NCBI RefSeq assembly: GCF_017743865.1
Contig: NZ_JAGHRJ010000006.1
Location: 1 to 64,000 of the forward strand
Length of the DNA stretch: 64,000 nt
Direction of reading: 5' to 3'
Origin: Labrenzia sp. R4_2
Lineage (GTDB): Bacteria; Pseudomonadota; Alphaproteobacteria; Rhizobiales; Stappiaceae
Below the pieces are notes generated by a model. That model saw only the letters and a program-made list of their open reading frames with translations. It did no database searches and had not been told where the DNA came from. Within the stretch, counting starts at the first letter, position 1. The number at the start of each line of letters is the position of its first letter. The position numbers were made by a program, and so were the translations under genes. This document shows positions 60,297 through 64,000 of this stretch, in pieces.

Positions 60297-60614
60297 TTGA
60301 GCAACTCTGGGAAGAAATTAGATGGCCTCAAGTTAAGGGCAATCGGTTGGACAATTTGGGATCCGATCGGAATGCGGCCAGACGTAGAAAGCTGGGACGA
60401 TGATGAAAACTGCACTTATCTGGATGAGTATGACTCATATCTTGTGAATGCCGCCGGCCGATTGAGGAATGGTGTTCCAGAGGCTGATGTGGTTTCATAT
60501 TTGGTAGAAATCGAAACTGAACATATGGGCTTGGGTCTCTCAGAAACTACAATAAAGCGCGCCGAAGAAGTTGTGACCGCTATGCGTACCGATGAGAGAC
60601 TGTGGGTAGATTGA
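60297..60614 (+). CDS. Small hypothetical protein between the GGT gene and its duplicated 3' end
   Basis: A 105-residue acidic protein (if the TTG at 60297, five bases after the GGT stop, is used). It contains LRAIGWTIWDPIG near residue 13, DDDENCTYLDEYDSYLVNAA near 34 and VEIETEHMGLG near 70. An in-frame ATG at 60372 would give a shorter protein that loses the WDPIG segment. Proteins with 'WDPIG ... DEYD-YL ... HMGLG' are, as remembered, a small unnamed family scattered in alphaproteobacteria, sometimes near toxin or immunity genes. The DNA is more AT-rich than the flanking GGT sequence, which suggests transfer. Function unknown. Confidence 0.6.
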   Translation: MSNSGKKLDGLKLRAIGWTIWDPIGMRPDVESWDDDENCTYLDEYDSYLVNAAGRLRNGVPEADVVSYLVEIETEHMGLGLSETTIKRAEEVVTAMRTDERLWVD

Positions 60615-60618
60615 GGGC

Positions 60619-60826
60619 TTGATCTTTGGCCTGAAGAACCACGCCTTGCAGGCCGAACGGCTGGTACCGCCCTCAACCGTCGAGGGCCTCAAAAAACTGG
60701 GTCATTCCGTAGTCTCAGCGCCGGGGGCTTATCGGTGCCAGCCAGGCGATCATGATCGACAAGGCGCGCCATGTCCTGACGGCAGGATCCGATCCACGAA
60801 AAGACGGCCACGCGGCGAGGTATTGA
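60619..60826 (+). pseudogene. Frameshifted second copy of the GGT C-terminus
   Basis: The stretch encodes a second version of the last ~68 GGT residues: FGLKNHALQAERLVPPSTVE parallels DLETHALQAERLVPPSTIE, then EGLKKLGHSVV parallels EGLKALGHTVV. One extra T at 60729/60730 breaks the frame; without it the copy would continue as PGAIGASQAIMIDKARHVLT and end at the TGA at 60824-60826. No full GGT precedes it. It is either the leftover of a tandem ggt paralogue or the 3' end brought in by recombination. Confidence 0.85.
60739..60798 (+). repeat. 60-bp direct repeat, copy 2 (inside the GGT remnant)
   Basis: Identical to 60204-60263. The remnant's upstream part is clearly diverged from the intact gene, so this block has been homogenised or exchanged more recently than its surroundings. 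Confidence 0.95.
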
Positions 60827-60934
60827 TCCAAAGCATGTCTCTGGACGGCCTGCGTCAGTAAATCTCCTTGAGCAAAACACGGTCCGGGTGCAGAACTGCA
60901 CCTGGACGCGCCAATGACTTTTGGAGATTTTAGG

Positions 60935-62320
60935 ATGTTGGGACTTTCCCGGCGCGAGCTGCTGCTTGGATCAGCGGCGACAGGTGCAGCCTTTGCAACC
61001 GGCGGACTGGCAGCGCGTGCTGCCAACAGCCCAGATCACACGCTGACCATATCTCCATATGGACACAGCCTTCTGCCGGGAACCGTCACCCGTGACATGA
61101 TGAGTTTTGCTCCAGACGGTCCGCCGCCGGTCCTGCGGATGAAACGGGGCGAGATGACCGTTATTGACGTTCAGAACACTCTGGATGAGGCTAGCGTCGT
61201 GCACTGGCACGGCCTCAGGATCGCCAATGCAATGGACGGCGTGCCGTATCTTACCCAACATCCGATCGAAGCCGGTCAATCTTTTCGATATGAATTTACC
61301 CCGCCGGATGCAGGCACCTTCTGGTATCACCCGCATTGCAACACTTTGGAGCAAATGGGCCGCGGCCTGACCGGTGTCCTGATCGTTGAAGAAGAGGAAG
61401 ACCCGGGGTTCGATCTGGATCTTCCGCTCAACATCCGGGATTTCCGTCTTGGCGGTGACGGTCAATTCATCGAAATGTTCAAGGCCCGCAACGCCGCGCG
61501 CGGTGGCACATACGGCACTGTCTCCACGGTGAATTGGCAGATCGATCCGGTTTATGAAGTGCCAGCGGGTGGTCTGGTCCGGCTAAGGTTGGCCGTAACC
61601 GATGTCACGCGGGTCGGAACGTTCGGCGTTGAAGGCGGTGCGGCTCACGTGATCGCACTTGATTCCAATCCGCTCCCCGGACCAATGTCGGCAGAAAATA
61701 TTCTGTTGTCTCCCGGTCAGCGGGCCGACATCGCCTTAAGGATTCCCAATGAGGAGGGCCGAGACGTCACGCTCTTCTTGCGCCGACCGAACGGTGACAA
61801 GGCACTGGCGCGTTTCAAGGCGACGGGCACAAGCGCCAACCGCCAGCTGGCAGATCTCAAAGCTCTTCCGGCCAATCCGGTCCCGCGACCGGACCTCGCC
61901 AATGCAGAGGTGATCGATTTTGTCTTTGGCTGGTCGCCAGAAGGGGATGCCCCTCAAGCCAGTATTTGCGGCTCTCTTGGCTATACATTCTGGTCAATCA
62001 ACCGGGCGGCCTGGCCGGGTGACGTACCGGGTCCGCTTGATCCGCTGGCCCGGATGAAACTCGGAAAATCCTATATCTTGCGGTTGCGCAATGAAACGCC
62101 CAATGCGCATCCCATCCATCTCCACGGCGTCTCATTCCAACTGCTTCGATCCAACAAACGCAAACTGCCGCCGCTCGTCACAGACACGGCTCTGTTGCTT
62201 GAGGAAGAAACGATGGAGGTCGCGCTCGTCGCTGACAATCCCGGCGACTGGGCCTTTCATTGCCACGTGATCGAACACCAGAAAACCGGCCTTGCCGGCT
62301 TCTTGAGAATTGAAGACTAG
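60935..62320 (+). CDS. Multicopper oxidase (Tat-exported, CumA/SufI-like)
   Basis: A 461-residue three-cupredoxin protein. A Tat signal (LSRRELLLGSAATGAAFA, residues 3-20) leads it. Copper ligands are in HWHGLRI near 88, FWYHPHCN near 130, HPIHLHG near 395 and HCHVIEHQKTGL near 443; the type-1 axial position is Leu, which implies a fairly high redox potential. Possible roles are copper or manganese tolerance, or phenol oxidation; no Met-rich copper-efflux insert of CueO is seen. The ATG at 60935 has GGAG at 60923-60926. Convergent with a small gene. Confidence 0.88.
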   Translation: MLGLSRRELLLGSAATGAAFATGGLAARAANSPDHTLTISPYGHSLLPGTVTRDMMSFAPDGPPPVLRMKRGEMTVIDVQNTLDEASVVHWHGLRIANAMDGVPYLTQHPIEAGQSFRYEFTPPDAGTFWYHPHCNTLEQMGRGLTGVLIVEEEEDPGFDLDLPLNIRDFRLGGDGQFIEMFKARNAARGGTYGTVSTVNWQIDPVYEVPAGGLVRLRLAVTDVTRVGTFGVEGGAAHVIALDSNPLPGPMSAENILLSPGQRADIALRIPNEEGRDVTLFLRRPNGDKALARFKATGTSANRQLADLKALPANPVPRPDLANAEVIDFVFGWSPEGDAPQASICGSLGYTFWSINRAAWPGDVPGPLDPLARMKLGKSYILRLRNETPNAHPIHLHGVSFQLLRSNKRKLPPLVTDTALLLEEETMEVALVADNPGDWAFHCHVIEHQKTGLAGFLRIED

Positions 62321-62332
62321 ATCACTGAAAGA

Positions 62333-62647
62333 TCAGACAGAAAAAGAGACGCTCGGCACCGAACGCGCGGAGCGGTTGGCGGCAGCATAACTTTCCATCT
62401 GGTTCGACCGGTCAAGCGCTGTTTGGGCATATGCCTGATGGGTAATCAGCAGATGCGCAGTGCGCTCGGAAAAAGCATGGGGCCTGGTCTCGACCGGTGT
62501 GGCAACAGGCGCCGACGTAGCTTCTTTGCTGGTTGGTACAAATTCTGGCTGCGAGCGTGTTTCGCTATCGCCGGCTGAGGGAACATCCGCCGCCGGACGC
62601 TGGCGGATTTTCGGTGGCCGGATGGCGATGATCGGTTGAACTTGCAT
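62333..62647 (-). CDS. Small unknown protein with a C-terminal AHLL motif
   Basis: A 104-residue protein with a low-complexity N-terminus (VQPIIAIRPPKIRQRP, then Pro/Ser/Thr-rich sequence) and a C-terminal segment TAHLLITHQAYAQTALDRSN that resembles the protein encoded at 62873 (AHL[IL]-x-T-x5-Q-x4-R). GGAG lies nine bases before the ATG at 62647; an ATG six bases earlier is too close to it. This kind of short disordered protein with a C-terminal 'AHLIAT' helix is conserved in alphaproteobacteria but has no name known to me. It ends 12 bases from the multicopper oxidase gene. Confidence 0.65.
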   Translation of the reverse strand: MQVQPIIAIRPPKIRQRPAADVPSAGDSETRSQPEFVPTSKEATSAPVATPVETRPHAFSERTAHLLITHQAYAQTALDRSNQMESYAAANRSARSVPSVSFSV

Positions 62648-62808
62648 TTGCATCTTCTCCGGTTTGGGCCAGTCCATGGCCAATCTGTTCGGAGGTCCGG
62701 GCTCTGTCCGGAACCAAGGTCACAATAGACCCTGTCCCGAAATGAAACTGTGTTTTCAGTCACAGTTTACCGTTCTGCTGAGATCCACACGCACGCGCCC
62801 CAAAAACG

Positions 62809-62837
62809 AAAAAGGCCCGGAGCAAAAGCTCCGGGCC
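62809..62837 (-). terminator. Rho-independent terminator of the minus-strand gene at 62873
   Basis: GGCCCGGAGC at 62814-62823 pairs perfectly with GCTCCGGGCC at 62828-62837 with a four-base loop. On the minus strand the stem is followed by TTTTTC (A-run at 62808-62813 on plus). It lies about 35 bases past the stop of the gene at 62873-63220 and separates it from the next minus-strand gene. Confidence 0.85.
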
Positions 62838-62872
62838 AAGGTGTCCAGTGGTACGTCTGGAAACGTCAAACC

Positions 62873-63220
62873 TCACCTCTCCGTCTTCAGGACGTGACCG
62901 GCCCCCCGCTGGCGGGGAAGGGCAGCGGTCGCCCGGTAGGTGTTGACCCCGGTGAGGGGTTCTGTCTGCCTGCCGGACCTTGCCTGAAGCTCACCATCGC
63001 GGGTGGCGATCAAGTGAGCGAGGAAAATAGAATTTGGGCGATACCGGCCCGCAAAAGCATCCTGCTTGCGTTCAAGAACCGGCTCGAGCGGAACCGGCAC
63101 ATGCGAAGAAAAGGCCGTTCTGCGTTCGCTCTCCGTCTCACCGACAGAGGGACGCTTGCGCCTCACATTGGCACGGCCGGTTGATGTAACAGGATTCACT
63201 CGCACGTTTTGACGCCTCAT
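62873..63220 (-). CDS. Small basic unknown protein, possibly CtrA-controlled
   Basis: A 115-residue Arg-rich protein: basic N-terminus (RRQNVRVNPV, then ANVRRKRPSVGETESERR) and a C-terminal part FLAHLIATRDGELQARSGRQ followed by VNTYRATAALPRQRG. The 'FLAHLIAT ... R ... Y-R-A' helix is a recurring feature of an unnamed alphaproteobacterial family. It shares the AHLI/AHLL-x-T-x5-Q-x4-R pattern with the protein encoded at 62333. A strong terminator follows, and a CtrA-type site lies 60 bases upstream of its start, which supports expression as an independent unit. No strong ribosome site is seen. Confidence 0.6.
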   Translation of the reverse strand: MRRQNVRVNPVTSTGRANVRRKRPSVGETESERRTAFSSHVPVPLEPVLERKQDAFAGRYRPNSIFLAHLIATRDGELQARSGRQTEPLTGVNTYRATAALPRQRGAGHVLKTER

Positions 63221-63519
63221 TGTGTCAGAATGGCACGCTTACCGCGGCTCTCCCTCTGACCTCGCAACTCATGTGCCAGTTTAACGTGGCGTTAACCTTT
63301 TGTCCGCAGAAATCGGCCATTTCGGCCTTCAAAAAGTTAACGGATTGATCAATTTTCGGACATTTTGGCCGGAATACGGGGATTGTGGTGGAAACATCAA
63401 TCCCGTCTTGAAACTTTGCGTTTCGATTTTCCGGTAGTGATTCCCAAGTTGGAAAACCTTGTATTTCCCAAGTTCACCCGGTCATGTTTCCAAGATTGTG
63501 GCCAAAGCATCCCGGTCGT
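63221..63519. other. 299-base intergenic region between the small basic gene and the GlxA-type regulator
   Basis: No gene is visible in any frame. The region is AT-richer than its flanks, holds the CtrA-type box at 63281-63296 and another GTTAAC at 63335-63340, and has two GTT-TTAA-like direct copies. It must carry the promoter of the small minus-strand gene. The right part is the 3' flank of the AraC-type gene and may hold its terminator, but no clear hairpin was found. Confidence 0.5.
63281..63296. promoter_or_regulatory. Consensus CtrA binding site
   Basis: TTAA (63281-63284), seven bases, then TTAAC (63292-63296), exactly the TTAA-N7-TTAA consensus of the alphaproteobacterial cell-cycle and motility regulator CtrA. 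It lies 60 bases upstream of the start of the minus-strand gene at 63220, a position fit for activation. Confidence 0.6.
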
Positions 63520-64000
63520 TTAGCCCGAAAAACGCTCCCGGTAGGCCTGGGGACTGACACCAAACCGGCGCTGAAACGCCTGCCGTAACGTTTCTTCCGT
63601 GCCGAATCCGCTGCGGCTTGCAGCTTGCGCAACCGGGCGATCCTGCTCAAGCAGCTGACGGGCCTGATCGAGCCGCAACTCTTCTAAAGTGCGCATCGGG
63701 CTGCGGCCGGTTTCCTTCTTGTAGTGACGGGACAGTGTGCGCGGGCTCATGACCGCCTGTTCGGCCATGTCATTCAGGGTAATGGGGTTCTGGAGGTTCT
63801 CGATCATCCAAGAGTGCAGCTGATCAAAGCGGCCACTGTCGTTTTGAAGTGTCAACGCGGCACTGAATTGGGATTGCCCGCCGGGACGTTTCAAAAACAC
63901 GACCAACTGCCGGGCAACCTGCAGCGCCAGTTCCCGGCCGAGATCTTCTTGAACCAGAGCAAGGGCAAGATCTATTCCGGCCGTCACGCCCGCAGACGTC
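63520..64000 (-). CDS. GlxA-type AraC-family transcriptional regulator, C-terminal part (cut by window edge)
   Basis: The frame is open from 64000 to the stop at 63520, so the gene continues beyond the window. The first visible residues (TSAGVTAGIDLALALVQEDL) are the end of a DJ-1/PfpI-like amidase domain. The C-terminal AraC domain has two helix-turn-helix units: LNDMAEQAVMSPRTLSRHYK and AQAASRSGFGTEETLRQAFQ, then RRFGVSPQAYRERF. GlxA-type regulators sense small nitrogen compounds (for example choline or arginine derivatives) and activate catabolic genes. The target here is unknown. Confidence 0.88.
   Translation of the reverse strand, partial: TSAGVTAGIDLALALVQEDLGRELALQVARQLVVFLKRPGGQSQFSAALTLQNDSGRFDQLHSWMIENLQNPITLNDMAEQAVMSPRTLSRHYKKETGRSPMRTLEELRLDQARQLLEQDRPVAQAASRSGFGTEETLRQAFQRRFGVSPQAYRERFSG

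Noticed and set aside
58726-60297. 523-codon minus-strand frame covering the whole GGT gene
   Set aside because: The plus-strand frame has the GGT catalytic motifs and ribosome site; the antisense has neither.
60619-60861. Independent 80-codon gene after the small hypothetical gene
   Set aside because: Its first 35 codons are a copy of the GGT C-terminus and the rest is out of frame with it because of a one-base insertion, so it is a remnant, not a gene.
1-64000. tRNA, rRNA, CRISPR arrays, insertion sequences or prophage
   Set aside because: No cloverleaf with a T-arm GTTCGAATC-type core, no regular spaced repeats and no transposase, integrase or phage structural motifs were seen.

Overview
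The window is typical of a marine alphaproteobacterium. The best guess is a Roseibium/Labrenzia-like member of the Stappiaceae; this is inferred from gene content and protein resemblance, since there is no rRNA to confirm it. Coding density is high, GC is moderately high, and genes lie in short operons with clear Shine-Dalgarno sites. No tRNA, rRNA, CRISPR array, transposase or phage gene was recognised.

Layout. (1) 1-5.5 kb: an uncharacterised catabolic cluster with the tail of a probable beta-keto-acid cleavage enzyme, a RutE-like nitroreductase, two YciI-type proteins around a TRAP transporter with fused membrane subunits, a GFA-type protein and a RidA-type deaminase. (2) 5.6-7.7 kb: a PhoD-like phosphatase. 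(3) 7.8-18.5 kb: a cluster for the sulfonate 2,3-dihydroxypropane-1-sulfonate (DHPS). It has a LacI regulator with a 22-bp perfect palindrome, a 55-residue membrane peptide, a three-gene TRAP transporter, hpsN-hpsO-hpsP, suyA-suyB, a ComC-like dehydrogenase and a universal stress protein. (4) 18.5-21.5 kb: glutathione peroxidase, a DCC-family protein, a 2-oxoglutarate oxygenase and a GntR regulator. (5) 21.6-26.8 kb: DUF2182 and DUF1326 genes run directly into dmdA-like, dmdB-like and acuI genes, a probable dimethylsulfoniopropionate (DMSP) demethylation/acrylyl-CoA operon. Regions 3 and 5 together give a potential to consume two abundant phytoplankton organosulfur compounds.

(6) 26.8-42 kb: mostly core genes: LysR/azoreductase pair, rpmI-rplT with an attenuator-like leader, cysK, a HAD hydrolase, dut, a cysteine-rich repeat protein, OmpA, an extradiol dioxygenase-like protein, coaBC, a Tat-type lipoprotein, rsmI-yraN-gshB, an Omp25-like barrel, and hppD with an Lrp regulator. 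(7) 42-55 kb: TerB-like protein, gloB and a methyltransferase, chorismate mutase-hisC-tyrC (aromatic amino acids), ispA, cfa-mtgA, rpmF, septation protein IspZ and a DUF3299 protein. (8) 55-58 kb: polyhydroxyalkanoate genes phbB, phaA and phaR. (9) 58-64 kb: GlcG-like protein, gamma-glutamyltransferase followed by a small unknown gene and then a frameshifted second copy of the ggt 3' end, a Tat-exported multicopper oxidase, two related small proteins (one below a consensus CtrA box), and the C-terminal part of a GlxA-type AraC regulator cut by the window edge.

Most worth following up: the ggt / small gene / ggt-fragment arrangement at 60.2-60.8 kb, the 55-residue membrane peptide leading the sulfonate TRAP operon, the DUF2182-DUF1326 pair fused into the DMSP operon, and the uncharacterised first cluster whose TRAP binding protein lacks the usual carboxylate-binding arginine.
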